This document shows positions 1-10,582 of a stretch of 64,000 bases of DNA, in pieces (position 1 is the stretch's first letter; the number at the start of each line of letters is the position of its first letter). The notes under the pieces are model-generated. The model was not told the DNA's origin. It did no database searches and saw nothing but the letters and a program-made list of their open reading frames with translations. The stretch comes from Pleurodeles waltl. Lineage: Eukaryota > Chordata > Amphibia > Caudata > Salamandridae. The position numbers were made by a program, and so were the translations under genes. The stretch is from assembly GCF_031143425.1 (NCBI RefSeq), contig NC_090444.1:1348196323-1348260322 (forward strand). Direction: 5' to 3'.

Positions 1-400
1 CAACATCGCCCCAAAAATGTAGCAAAAGTACAAGCCTGCAAAGGGCGAGCATCAGATCTTAGAATTCTAAACACAATGCGATAGTTGTGTATGTCCAGTT
101 GTTTACACAAAGGCTTAATCCGTGCCTGACAGGGGCGAGAATATGCAGGGCAACCCGAAGGAAACACGAGCGACAGTTTCAACCACATTGTTACAAGCTG
201 GGCACAAAGTAAGAGTACTTTTAGGCCCCATTTATCATTTATGAGTAAACAATCTCAGTGGGAGCGTGCCAACCCTAATTTGGAAATATAATTTTCTATC
301 CAGTGGGACTGATATTATGTCCCCATAGGGTTTAAGGACGCTAGTACATTTAAAATCCTAAAATTCCCCCGTCAGTGCAGCACTGGCAGCTGTTTGGACA
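1..400. other. Intronic DNA, nothing recognised
   Basis: I see no coding potential, tandem repeat or element end in this stretch. It borders the 3' side of the minus-strand LINE that begins near 400, so it may hold that element's 3' untranslated region, but I found no tail that would mark the end. Confidence 0.3.
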
Positions 401-488
401 TCAGCATGGGTTACCCAATTCCAGTACTGCTTTTTCAGTGGCTCTTTAGAAGGTACAGGATGACAAAACTGAAACTTCCAGAGTTCCT

Positions 489-903
489 TCAGACCAGCAT
501 TTTTTTATTGTGTGACAACCAGCCAATTTTGTTAAACCTGTCCACATGCCTAACTTCCAACAAAGCAGTGGTATGAGAAAGTTCCGGCGTGGACCAAATC
601 CTCCTACAAAATATCAAAGGCCGCAAGCTTGCCTTATTTGCTATAGCCCTCCTACCCATATCAAGCAAAATACAGTGTAACGAGGTGCTGGGCGGGAGAT
701 GGGCCAAGCTCCTTAGAAACTTGTTCTCCGATTTTGTTAGACCTGTACAGCTCGTAAAACCCCCATAGTTCAGAGCCATGGAGGGCAGAACCCACAGCTT
801 TAGCATCCGGAGAGCAGGGGGCATTGGTTTGTTGGAAGACGCAGAAATGCTCTTCATAGATCACGTTTGTGATCTGCCTGTGCTTCAAGATCCTTTTATC
901 CAC
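489..903 (-). pseudogene. LINE ORF2 C-terminal region (decayed)
   Basis: Two overlapping minus-strand frames, 489-857 and 661-903, carry parts of one domain. The shorter-coordinate frame reads KFLRSLAHLPPSTSLH followed by LDMGRRAIANKASLRPL and RRIW. This looks like the region downstream of the RT palm and thumb in several LINE clades. A frameshift separates it from the RT at 913-1436. No function beyond being part of the retrotransposon polyprotein can be given. Confidence 0.55.
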
Positions 904-912
904 GTGATGTTT

Positions 913-1436
913 TCAGGACATATTTGATGATAAGTTAATACCCAGGTCGTTAAGTGAGTCCAACCTTTTCAGTGCTGTGGTCTCTATAGACAGTTTCTCA
1001 TTAAAATATTTATGTTGATTGAACAACATGAACTTAGTCTTATCTGCATAAATTTCCAAACCAAGGGCAGTGCTAAACTCTTCAAACCAAAATAGCAGAT
1101 GTTGGAGCCCGCTAGGAGTTTTGGAAATTAATAGGGTTTCATCTGCAAAAAACAAAATGGGTGTTTTTTTTTTATTGTAGCTAACGGGGGTATAGGATAT
1201 TGAGAGAGGGTGTGTGCTATACTATTCAACTAAAGGAAAAACAAAGTGGGATCCAAAACACATCCCTGTTGGACTCCTTTATCAATGGAAATCCTATCAT
1301 TGATCTGTGCCTGGCTTACCTCATCGTATTCTTGCATAGTTACCCTGGTGAAAACAGACAGCCAAAGTGAGGATGCCTGGATGCTTGCCCATGTCACTAA
1401 GATCCTGCCATAGCTTATGTCGGGAAACAAGATCAA
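913..1436 (-). pseudogene. LINE reverse transcriptase core (decayed)
   Basis: The frame 1230-1436 contains IDKGVQQGCVLDPTLF, matching the conserved RT motif of the form G-x-x-Q-G-C-x-L-S-P-x-L-F with D in place of the usual S. The frame 913-1155 contains FFADETLLIS, the catalytic FADD box with the second aspartate changed to glutamate (F to E at about 1138-1149), followed by the expected GLEI-x-ADKTKFMLF segment. A frameshift or short deletion separates the two parts. The active-site change and frame breaks mean it cannot encode a working enzyme. Confidence 0.8.
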
Positions 1437-2129
1437 ATGCCGACTTGAGATCAGAAAAGGCAGTATACAGGCTGCCCTGGTGGATATCTACAGTCTTCTA
1501 GTAAATAAGCGGAACTCACAACACCTGAACGATCTTGATGGTTTTCTAACGAAAACCAGCTTGGAAGGGAGACAATATATTGTTGTCAATGATCAAGTCT
1601 TGAATTGTATTCAGCACTAATTGGCAGAAGATGTTTTGGACATACTCTATCAAACTAGTTGGGCAATAGTTTGCAGGATGGCATCTAACACTCTTATTAA
1701 AGACAGGTATTACTTAGGCACCCTTCTGTGAATCCAGAATGGGTGCACCCTTTGCAGAGGTATTCACCAGGGCATGTAAATACATGATCCAGTTATCTCC
1801 ATCATATTTAAATACACCAACTGGGATGCTGTCTCGTTCCGTGGCACGGCCATTAGCAGTGGCATCCAGGGCAGTCATGATGTCACCAATGTCAAAAGAA
1901 GGGACTGGAGAGGTGAGTGAATTATATTAATAGTCTCTTTCTCAATGGATACTAAGCTTTCCTCAGAGTATAATTTTGAAAAGTGCGCTACCAAGTCAGA
2001 CAGGGATATGTAGTTTGTAGGAGGAGCAGCAGAACTCCCCCCACCCCCCTCACCCCTTCATCAATGTTACAAGGGGCCAAAATTGTGTGGAGTCGTTTGC
2101 AAGGCTGGCCTCTTCTAGGTTTTGCCATC

Positions 2130-2318
2130 TCAGTCCTCCCATTCCCTTTTTGCTTTCTGCTTGGACTTCTTGTAAGCTTTTCTCAGTAGAGAAGTAAGAG
2201 TCAAATCCTTCTTTCTTATAGCAACATCTAAAGACTTATGCGCCTGCCTATATTCATTGTTGAACCAGGAAAAAGATCTGTGAAGACTCACTACTCTGTG
2301 AGGCTGAGGAACAAACAA
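2130..2318 (-). pseudogene. LINE endonuclease-RT linker (decayed)
   Basis: This short minus-strand frame reads SFSWFNNEYRQAHKSLD and then a basic stretch ending KQKAKREWED. A tryptophan-phenylalanine box followed by a lysine/arginine-rich helix is what normally lies between the endonuclease and RT domains of LINE ORF2 proteins. Its position between endonuclease (2399-3467) and RT (913-1436) supports this. Confidence 0.65.
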
Positions 2319-2398
2319 TGTAAGACAAAATGTACTTAAAAAAATGTAACCCAGTAAAAGTATTAATATTTACTTCTGAGTGAGAATCTCCACCCAAT

Positions 2399-3467
2399 TT
2401 AGATAAGTGTATCTATATCTTGTCCAATGGCCAGTAGGATATTAGGACGATCAATTACCTGACACCATTTTAGCCTACGTAAGTGGTTCGGAGGCACAAC
2501 AGTTTTAGTGGAAGAAAATGGCAGAAAATTGTGTATAGGCCGGCAGCAAAAGTCAGTCATAATAAGACACAAGGGGTTATGGTCACTTTCCAATCTCGCA
2601 CCTACGACTATATCCTCTACCCGAACCCATAATCTCTGCTCCACTAAATTGAGATCGACCACCTGTATGTAACGGTTTGTTGAAAGTATAAGTCCCCACC
2701 AAATCAGACCTGGTCCACCCATTAGTGGCCCTAACCCCATATTCTAAGGCTAGAGCCTTGAAGGCACTGTCCACCTTTTTATGGGAGGTAAATTGAGTGC
2801 TGGAACACCCCATTTCTCATCTGCTATCATTTTCGTTGTCCAGGGGCTCGAAGGTGGTATTAAAATCACCTGCGAAAATCAACAGGTGTTCCTCAGGACG
2901 ATGGACAGTCTTTGATGGCCGCCCGCCCTTCGCCCCTCGGGAGTAAACATTAAAAAGTTCAATACGTGGAAATCCTTCAGACACCATCTGAAAGGCTAGA
3001 ATATCTGGGCAATCTTTGTTGATGCTTACGATTTTACAATGTATGGTTGGCCTAATCCAGATCGTTCTCTCTCCCAGGGGTCTCCCAACTGAATTAGGTA
3101 TAGCTGGGATGAAGAAATGTAAGTGGCCTGGTTTGAAAATAGGCTCAACACTCCAGGTTTCCCTGAACAAACAAAAATCATATGTTTCAACAGCGTTATT
3201 CCAGTCAGTTATGGCAACCTTGAGCCCAAGACGAGCCACGTTCCACAAAATTAGTGCCACACTTAGTAAACCTAGGGGTGGACGCTGAAGAAAGATTTTC
3301 CCAACCCCGGGGACACAGCTGGGTGAGCGAAGGGAGGAACCAGGCTCCGGTAGAGAAGCAGGAGAACAGAGTTTGCGGGTAATCATAGCAATCTCATGTG
3401 AAGCAGACTCAACAGGATCATCATTATTTAAATTGTTACTTAGGAACTCACTAACCAGGCCTTCCAC
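2399..3467 (-). pseudogene. LINE apurinic-like endonuclease domain (decayed)
   Basis: The frame 2817-3467 starts a domain with FRETWSVEP, then LFNVYSRG and HLLIFAGDFNTTF. The GDFN box and the NVY box are hallmarks of the exonuclease-endonuclease-phosphatase fold that nicks target DNA in LINE retrotransposition. The domain continues after a frame change in 2399-2740 (VDLNLVEQRLWVRVEDIVV and then LESDHNPL, the terminal SDH box). ETW in place of the more common ETH or ETW/ETF seen in LINEs is normal. Frame breaks show it is a pseudogene. Confidence 0.8.
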
Positions 3468-3540
3468 TTGTGTGACTGTAAGTAACTGAGCTTTAGCTGA
3501 ATTACCACTATACAGTAGTAGTCAGTTAACTTAACTTAAA

Positions 3541-4323
3541 GGGGACCGTCCTGATGCCGAGTTCGAAGAGTTGCACAGTTCGCTGGGGGAACTAACATCA
3601 ACGCACCTATATTTAAGTTGAATGTTTGTGTGGAAAAGAGATGATGTTCTGAGATTGAAGGCAATCTGCCAAATTCCTCTCTTAAAAAGTAATTCGATGC
3701 TATCAAACTTTGTGTTTCTCGGAGAGTGTCGGGTGGCACATACGATGCCCTCGCAAATGACAGAGCGACAAGGCCTCAGCTGTCAAAACCAGTGAATATC
3801 TTTGTATTTTATTGTCTCCTACACCACGTGATGTATGTGCAAAGGAAGCTTTGGAACGGGCATTTTAACTTCCAGCGTATATCGACTGTGCTGGGAAATC
3901 CCAAATGATTATTATCCACAATGTTAAAGATGCCTTTTGCTTTTACAAAATTAAGTTTGTACATGGGGTGCATGGGGCCTCGTTTAATTGTATTGTGGTC
4001 TTCTTTATTCAAATTACCAGGAAAGAATAAACTCCTAAAAGTATCTAAGGCTTTTAAACAGATTGAAGTGTGTTCACGTTATTTACAAAGACAACATCTT
4101 GCTAATTTATGATAGTACCGAAGCATTAGAAAAAATAACATGCCCCTCTTATTACATTGACAGTATTGAGGGCCGAGTTTCCGACTCTATGCATCTCCCA
4201 CTGCCCTAGCAGGGGACCGGATACTCGATTTCTATACCAACCCAGATCTCGCTTTCTGTCATGCCTTACCTTCCAGCTCGCAAGCACCTCCCCACATTTA
4301 GCTGCCAGTACAAGAGACATACT
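3541..4323. other. Possible LINE 5' part or plain intron
   Basis: Minus-strand frames at 3536-3739 and 3809-4012 are short and I do not recognise them. They may be remains of the LINE's first ORF because they lie directly upstream of its endonuclease, but nothing in their sequence proves it. Confidence 0.25.
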
Positions 4324-4409
4324 ATCATAGTCCCGGTTCTTTACCAGCCTTGTGAGGCGGACCATTATCATAGTCCAGGTTCTTTACCAGCCGTGTGAGG
4401 CGGACCATT
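4324..4409. repeat. Two-copy tandem duplication, 43-bp period
   Basis: The sequence starting ATCATAGTCC at 4324 recurs at 4367. The two 43-bp copies differ at a few positions, for example TCCCGG versus TCCAGG and GCCTTGTG versus GCCGTGTG. Confidence 0.85.
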
Positions 4410-4435
4410 TACTGTACCATACTTTATGTTCGCTT

Positions 4436-4580
4436 TTGCCACATGGTGGGCATTTCTAGCAGCATGTTTCCTTTGGCTCCTCTTTGTATTGCTCACACGC
4501 ATACAGAACTTGACGTCTATAGTATTTAGTAACCTGATGGTTACATTTTCTTTTATTACAGCGGTTACAATTTTAGGTCT
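4436..4580 (-). other. Short cysteine-rich reading frame, family unknown
   Basis: On the minus strand a frame of about 50 codons is rich in cysteine: NCNRCNKRKCNH near its start, then ETCC, one in-frame stop, then KCPPCGKSEH. The C-x2-C pairs look like zinc-binding knuckles. A TAA lies immediately upstream, so it is not part of a longer frame here. It may be a relic of the LINE's ORF1 or of another transposon; the sequence does not decide. Confidence 0.3.
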
Positions 4581-5157
4581 CGCCTAGGCAGCGCATGTAT
4601 CTCATCTGTGGGCATAGACACGCCCACCCCTATGTAATTTGTTCCTTTGTGTGCTGTAGAAAAATCCTTGCTTTTCTGTGGGCAGTTGCTTACATTTGTC
4701 CCTCCTTTTGGTATGCTGCTCATGCCCATGGGACTGGCACTGTTAATTGTAGGCTTTCACTTCTGGGCCATTTGTTTTACGTTTGCGCACTATTTTTTTT
4801 TCTTTTGTAACTCAGCTCAGCCGTAGGTAGCAGCAGCACTAAGTGCTGTACAACCCTGCATCTGAGCCTCTCGTGATTCTTGTTTATTCTGTTCCCTCCG
4901 TGAGCCAAAGCCCACGCCTTCCCCTCCTCTTCTTCTGCTGACAGACTTGAAGAAATCCAGTAATGCGGGGGTTTCATCGCATCCTTCATGTGCAGAGAAG
5001 CACTCACGGCCGTCTCTCAGCGAGCTCCACTGCTCGTGCGTGAGCTGATGCCCACGGCTTCTCCTCCTCCTCCAGTGAATTGTTTGTTGACAATTATTCT
5101 GAATAATTACAACCATTTGAAGACATTTTGTGATTCACATTAAATTCTAAATGAATG
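4581..5157. other. Intronic DNA left of the DIRS element
   Basis: I see no recognisable domain. Overlapping frames on the minus strand at 4777-5116 have no known motif. The region ends where the DIRS left terminal repeat begins. Confidence 0.3.
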
Positions 5158-5330
5158 TTCGATGGCATGTGTAGCTGTAGATACACATGCTTTGCATAAG
5201 TCTGCCATCTGGTGTTGGGTTCGGAGTGTTTGGAAGTTGCTTTTCTTTGAAGAAGATTTTCGAGTTACAATATTGAGTGACTCCTCCTCTCAGTAATACT
5301 GCACATGGGCATCAAGTCCTTTGGTAGATT
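5158..5330 (+). repeat. DIRS left inverted terminal repeat
   Basis: The segment starting near TTCGATGGCATGTGTAGC reads on the opposite strand at 18160-18330: both contain, in opposite sense, the blocks around AAGGACT..AATGCCCATG, GAGTCACTCAAT, CTTCTTC.AAGAAAA and GATGGCAGAC.TATGC. The match is imperfect, consistent with age. Which base is the exact terminus cannot be fixed without other copies. Confidence 0.85.
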
Positions 5331-5589
5331 GTTTTCTTTCCGCCGTCTGGTTTGGACAGGTTTCCTCTCGCTACGGTGAATCTCGGTTCGGGCCTTCTGA
5401 ATGTATTCTAACTTTCTAGAATACCATCGGTATTGTTTCGATCTACAATTGATCCAATTAAAACCATTTGGGTTGATTTTCCCCGCCCTTAAAAGGGGCT
5501 TCGCCTTTTTAGGGCCCTCTTCAATGTCGAGCTGATGGAAAAAGAGTCTGTTTCGATTCTGTCCTCTGTGTCCCGCCAACTTCCCGTAC
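5331..5589 (+). other. DIRS 5' leader region
   Basis: This continues the left terminal repeat and contains no gene. It includes a short self-complementary patch near 5480-5520 (AAAAGGGGCTTCGCCTTTTT, an imperfect hairpin). The change to GC-rich tandem repeats near 5590 is taken as the start of inserted DNA. Confidence 0.45.
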
Positions 5590-5599
5590 ACCCATCAGT

Positions 5600-6560
5600 G
5601 CTCCCCCAAATGGCCAAGCCCCAGGGGGTGGGGGGCAGAAACCCATATTAGGCAAGGGTCGCTCCCCTGGGGCAGAATTAACTCTAAGCCATTTCTGGCC
5701 TCCGTGGGGGCAGATCGGCCTATTTTTATTAGGCCAATCTGCCCCCAAGGGGGGCAGAAACCACTAGACACAAGAGATTTTTTTTGTTTTTTTTTGTCAG
5801 TTTCAGGTGAGGGGAGTGACTCCTTAGGCAAGGGTCGCTCCCCTGGGGCAGAATTAACTCTAGGCCGATCGGCCTATTGCAGTTAGGCCGAGAAACCCCT
5901 AGACACCAGGGATTTTTTTTATTTTCTTTTTTATATGTGTGGAGCGACCCCATAGGCAAGGGTAGCTCCCCTGGGGGGGACAAATTATTTTGAGGCCATT
6001 TCTGTCCCCCTTCGGGGCATATCGACCAATTTTTATTACAACAATCTGCCCCCAAAGAGAACGGAAACCACTAGACACCAGGGATTTTTATTTTTTACTT
6101 CATTTTCATGCAGGGTCGTTCCCCTGGGAGGCAAATTTATTTTAGGTCATTTCTGGCCCCATTGGGAGCAGATCAGCCTATTTTTATTAGGCCGATCTGC
6201 CCCCGGGGGGTGGAGGGGACAGAAACCACTTAGGCACCAGGGATTGGTGTGTGGGTGTGTGTGTTTTGTTTGGGGGGCAGTCCCTTGGGCAAGGGTCACT
6301 CCTCATGGGTGCACATTACTGTTGGCCATATCTGCCCCCCCTTGGGAGCAGATCGGCCTATTTTTGGAAGGCCCATCTGCCCCCAAGGGGGGCAGAAAGC
6401 CCACCAGAGACCAGGGAAGATTTTTTTTCAAAATAAGAGCGTGGTAGTATGGCCATACCCCGCCCCAAATAAATGGGGCCAAAGTTGTTCTGCCCACCAG
6501 TGGGCAGATGGGGCAATTACCCCCGATCCACACCCCGGGGGGCAGAAGTCTACTAGATGC
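5600..6560. repeat. GC-rich tandem array, units of about 130-180 bp
   Basis: Recurrent motifs mark about five units: GGCAAGGGTCGCTCCCCTGG and variants at about 5652, 5828, 5957, 6110 and 6288, spaced 129-178 bp; each is followed by AGATCGGCCTATTTTTATTAGGC-type sequence (or its variants), CCCCAAGGGGGGCAGAAACC and CTAGACACCAGGGATT plus a T-run. Each unit contains an inverted pair GATCGGCCTA / TAGGCCGATC-like, so single units can fold into hairpins. Short frames here are artefacts. Confidence 0.85.
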
Positions 6561-6800
6561 TAGAAAATAAAAAATAAAAAAAATAAAAATAGTGGGGTGG
6601 TGGCTACCAACCAGTATGGGGCTGGTTATCCCCCCACCCCAACAGAAGGGGGTAATTGTCTTTCAGCTCCCCCCGCACACTAAAACATATTATCCCATGG
6701 CAAGTAAGAGGACATTTGATTATTTGGGGTTTTGGTTTTACATTTGGGCAATGAGAGCTTGGCTAACTCTCAAAATCGTCCCACTTGGAATGATGAGGGC
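6561..6800. other. Bridge between the two tandem arrays
   Basis: The stretch contains an A-rich patch near 6565-6590 and no coding signal. It joins the GC-rich array to the 370-bp array. Confidence 0.4.
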
Positions 6801-8530
6801 TTCACTTTTTGGACTTTGGGACGCTGCCATGTAGAAAAATCCACAAGACCTCGAAATATCTGAAAACAAAACATCTGGGTGATTCCAGGGTGGTGTGCTT
6901 CACATGCACCCCCACCATTTTCTTACCCACAATTCCTTGCAAACCTTCAACTTTGCGGGAAATCACATATTTTTCCCACAGTTTTGTGAAGGAACCTTCC
7001 GGAATCTAGAACATTCCTACCACCCAGCATTGTCTTATCTATATCGATAAAAATTCTGCCCCACCTGTCAGCCAAAAATTTTTTTTTTCCAAACTGCTCT
7101 TTTGGACCCGCTTTGGTTCTCCCTCAATTTCAACATGTTTTTGGCTCTTCCCTGTCACAGGCACTTGGCCCACCTACACAAGTGAGGTATAATTTTTACC
7201 GGGAGACTGAGGGGAACGTTGTGTAGTAGGCAATTTGTCTAGGTGCGGTGATCACACACAGAAATGTGGGAAAAATGAGGTTTTTTTTGTTGTGTTTTTT
7301 TTAGCTAAATTTGAGGTTTGCTGAGGATTCAGGGTAAGAAAACACTGGGGGATCCACGCAAGTCACACCTCCCTGCACTCCGTCAGGTGTCTAGTTTTCA
7401 GAAATGTCTGGGTCTGGTAGGTTTCCCTGAATGGCTCCTGAGCCCAGGACAAAAAACGCAGGTGCCCCCCACAAAAACAGGTCGTTTTGTATGTGATAAT
7501 TTTGATGTGTCCAGATAGTGTTTTGGGGCACTTCATTTCGCGGGCACTAGGCCTACCCACACAAGTGAGATACCATTTTTATCGGGAGACTTGGGGGAAA
7601 TTTGTGTCTCCTCTCAGATTCCAGAACTTTCTGTCACCGAAATGTGAGGAAAAAGTGTTTTTTGGCCAAATTTTTAGATTTGCAAAGGATTCTGGATAAC
7701 AGAACCTGGTGAGAGCCCCACAAGTCACCCTGTCCTGTATTCCCCTAGGTGTCTAGTTTTAAAAATGCAAATGTTTGGTAGATTTCCCTAAGTGCCGGCT
7801 GAGCTAGAGGCCAAAATCCACAGCTTGGCACTTTGCAATAAAACAGCTCTGTTTTCTTCAGGAAAATGTGATGTGTCCATTTTGTGTTTTGGGGCATTTC
7901 CTGTCTCAAGCATTAGGCCTACCCTCACAAGTGAGGTACCAGTTTTATCGGGAGACTTGGGGGAACGCTGGGTGGAAGGAAGTGTGTGGCTCCTCTCAGA
8001 TTCCAGAACTTTCTGTCACCGAGATGTGAGGAAAAAGTGTTTTTTGCCAAATTTTGAGGTTTGGAAAGGATTCTGGGTAACAGAACCTGGTGAGAGCCTG
8101 ACAAGTCATCCCATCTTGGATTTCCCTAGGTGTCTAGTTTTAAAAAAATCACAGGTTTGGTATGTTTTGCTAGGTGCCGGCTGAGCTAGAGTTAAAAATC
8201 CACAGCTAGGCACTTTCTAAAAAAAAAACGTCAGTTTTCAATATAAAAATGTGATGTGTCCATGTTGCGTTTCCTGTTGCGGGCGTTAGGCCTACCCCCG
8301 CAAGTGAGGTACCATTTTTATCGGTAGACTTGTGGGAACACAGAATAGTAGAACAAGTGTTATTGCCCCTTGTCTTTCTCTACATTTTTCCCTTCCAAAT
8401 GTAAGACAGTGTGTAAAAAAGACATCTATTTGAGAAATGCCCTGTAATCCACATGCTAGTATGGAGACCCCAGAATTCAGAGATGTGCAAATAACCACTC
8501 CTTCTCAACACCTTATCTTGTGCCCATTTT
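6800..8530. repeat. Tandem array with units of about 370 bp
   Basis: The landmark ACAAGTGAGGTACC (with variants) occurs at about 7180, 7560, 7925 and 8300, giving spacings of about 364-380 bp. Each unit also carries TTATCGGGAGACTTGGGGGAA, AAATGTGAGGAAAAA, GGTGTCTAGTTTT and GTTTTGGGGCA-like blocks in the same order. Four units are visible, the first and last divergent. Frames across it are repeat shadows. Confidence 0.85.
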
Positions 8531-9420
8531 GAAAATACAAAGGTTTTCTTGATACCTATTTTTCACTCTTTATACTTCACCAAATGAATTGCTGTATACC
8601 CGGTATAGAATGAAAACCCAATGCAAGGTGCATCTCATTTATTGGCTCTGGGTAACTAGGGTTCTTGATGATCCTATAAGCCCTATATATCCCCACAACC
8701 AGAAGAGTCCAGCAGACATAACGGTATATTGCTTTTAAACATCTGACATCGTAGGAATAAGTTACAGAGTAAAACGTGGAAAGAAATGGCTGTTTTCTTT
8801 TTTTTTTTTTTTTTTTTAACCTCAATTCCAATATCTTTTTTTATTTTAGATGTTCTTTTCTGTAGGAAAACCTTGTAGGATCTACACAAATGACCCCTTG
8901 CTAAATTCAGAGTTTTGTCTACTTTTCAGAAATGTTTAGCTTTCCAGGTTCCAGCATTGGTTTCACACCCATTTCTATCACTAACTGGAAGAAAAAATAG
9001 AACAAATGGGGTATGTCCCAGTAAAATGCCAGAATTCTATTGGAAAATGTGGTTTTCTGATTCAAGTCAGCCTTTTCCTGAAAGCTGGGAAGCTGGTGGT
9101 TTTAGCACCGCAAACACTTTGTTGATGCCATTTTCAGGGGAAAAAACACAAGCCTTCTTCTGCAGCCCTTTGTTCCCATTCAAAAAGAAAAAACTAAATA
9201 TTTGCTGTATTTAGGCCAATATATTGGTCTCCTTCAGGGGAACCCACAAACCCTAAGTACCCCTAGAATCCCTAGGATGTTGGAATAAAAGGATGCAAAT
9301 TTGACGTGGGTAGCTTTATGTGGGAAAACAGTTATGAGCGTCAAAGCGTGAACTGCCCCTAATAGCCAAAAAAAGGTCTCGCACCTGGTTAGGGGAAAAG
9401 GCCTGGCAGCGAAGGGGTTA
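8531..9420. other. Non-tandem tail of the inserted block
   Basis: It contains a run of about 20 T near 8797-8818 and no coding motif. The last bases before the DIRS gag frame resumes are GGCCTGGCAGCGAAGGGGTT. Confidence 0.4.
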
Positions 9421-9451
9421 ATACTCTCACATCTACTCCTAAAGAGTATCA

Positions 9452-10354
9452 ATGTCTCCCAATGTTACCTGGGATGCTCAGGCACTCAACAAACATTTTA
9501 AAGAACTCCTAGAGTTGATTTCAAAATATAAACCAGCTCTATCAGACCCATTCTTCATAAGAGCTCAGTTACCACCAGACTCCATAGTGTTTGGGGCACC
9601 CAGAAAGAGGGCTAACAGGCAGTCAACAGGGGATGCTCTTCCTCCAGATAAGGAGAGCAAAAAGCTAGGCGCTGTAGGTAAAAGGGTTGCATCACAAGCA
9701 GCGAACCACTGGGGAATAGCCAACTATCAAGCTCTTTTAGCCAGGTATGACAAGGCCCACTGGGACAAGATGGAAGAGTTGTTCCAATACCTTCCACCAG
9801 GGCACCAAGAGCGGGGACAGCAGATAGTTACAGAGGGACAACCAATCTCAAATAAAGCCATTAGATGCACTACAAAGGCAGCTGACATTGCAGCTAGGGG
9901 CATACATACCAGCACAGTTATTAGAAGACATGCATGGCTCATGTGTTCAGGCTTCAAGCCTGAAATTAAACAGGCAGTTTTAAACATGCCTTTCAACAAG
10001 GGACATCTGTTTCAGCCAGAAGTGGGCGCAACCATAGAAAAATGAAAGAAAGATTCAGAAACAGCCAAGCCATTGGGGGCATTATATACAACACCTGCTA
10101 GAGGTACCTTTCACAGGCCACAGTTCAAAGAGGGCTTCAGGCAAGCAGCCCCAGATTCAGCATCCACTTCCCAACAGAAACAAACCTTACAATTCTATTC
10201 AAGAGGTCACTTTCTAGACTCATATAGAGGGTCCAGTAATAGAAGAGGGAAGTCTTCCACTTCCAGATCTTCCTCCACTGCATCCAAGGTGCGACTCACT
10301 CACCATCCCCATAGCTTAGACACCTCCTGTGGGAGGAAGGCTGGTAAATATTAA
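9452..10354 (+). pseudogene. DIRS gag-like ORF1, interrupted
   Basis: A frame of 197 codons starts at 9452 with MSPNVTWDAQALNKHF and ends at a TGA at 10043-10045; it continues after the stop to about 10354 in a serine/arginine-rich region (RGSSNRRGKSSTSRSSS). Internal boxes such as ARYDKAHWDKMEELFQYLP, TTKAADIAARGIH and VIRRHAWLMCSGF fit the gag-like protein that precedes RT in DIRS elements. The order before RT supports the call. In the virus-like particle this protein would package element RNA. The stop and frame change make it a pseudogene. Confidence 0.75.
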
Positions 10355-10360
10355 TTCACA

Positions 10361-10582
10361 ATGCCAAGACATTGCGTAAACCAATGGGTTCTGTCAATTA
10401 TCCAATATGGTTATTGTTTGGAACTTATTACCACTCCACCAAACATTCCCCCTCGTTCACACAGCCTTAGTCAGGACCATCCCAGATTACTAAAAAAGGA
10501 GGTACAGTCACTACTACTCAAAGGAGCCATAGAGCTAGTACCCATATCCCAACAGGGTTCAGGATTACATTCACTATACTTC
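10361..10582 (+). pseudogene. DIRS reverse transcriptase, N-terminal part
   Basis: The frame reads WVLSIIQYGYCLELIT, then LLKKEVQSLLLKGAIELVP and GSGLHSLYF. The last block is the start of the RT fingers region (usually followed by VPKKDG or similar). It is cut at 10582 by the LTR insertion; the continuation LMPKQDW starts at 12664. The two halves are separated only by the inserted LTR and its target duplication. Confidence 0.8.

Larger units (their letters stand above)
400..3540 (-). mobile_element. Degenerate non-LTR retrotransposon (LINE), minus strand
   Basis: Read on the minus strand, this stretch gives endonuclease, linker, reverse transcriptase and C-terminal region in the order expected for a LINE ORF2. 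The pieces sit in different frames with stops between them, so the copy is dead. I cannot assign a clade: the C-terminal part (LPPSTS, then LDMGRRAIANK) differs from the CR1-like LINE at 31-34 kb and from the L1-like copy at 45-56 kb. The 5' boundary is uncertain and could extend to about 4600. The element is antisense to PGM3. Confidence 0.75.
5590..9420. mobile_element. Composite satellite-bearing element inserted in DIRS (unclassified)
   Basis: This 3.8-kb block separates the DIRS leader from the DIRS gag frame and has no DIRS-like sequence. It consists of a GC-rich tandem array (about 5600-6560), a bridge, and a second array of units of about 370 bp (about 6800-8530), ending in a single-copy tail that closes with GCAGCGAAGGGGTTAA near 9420. 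A reverse-oriented partial copy of the second array's end occurs at 41040-41480, so it behaves as an interspersed repeat. I found no transposase, no clear terminal inverted repeats and no target duplication, so its class is unknown. Confidence 0.5.

Noticed and set aside
7792..8184. A 130-codon plus-strand frame
   Set aside because: It crosses two units of the 370-bp satellite and repeats with them.
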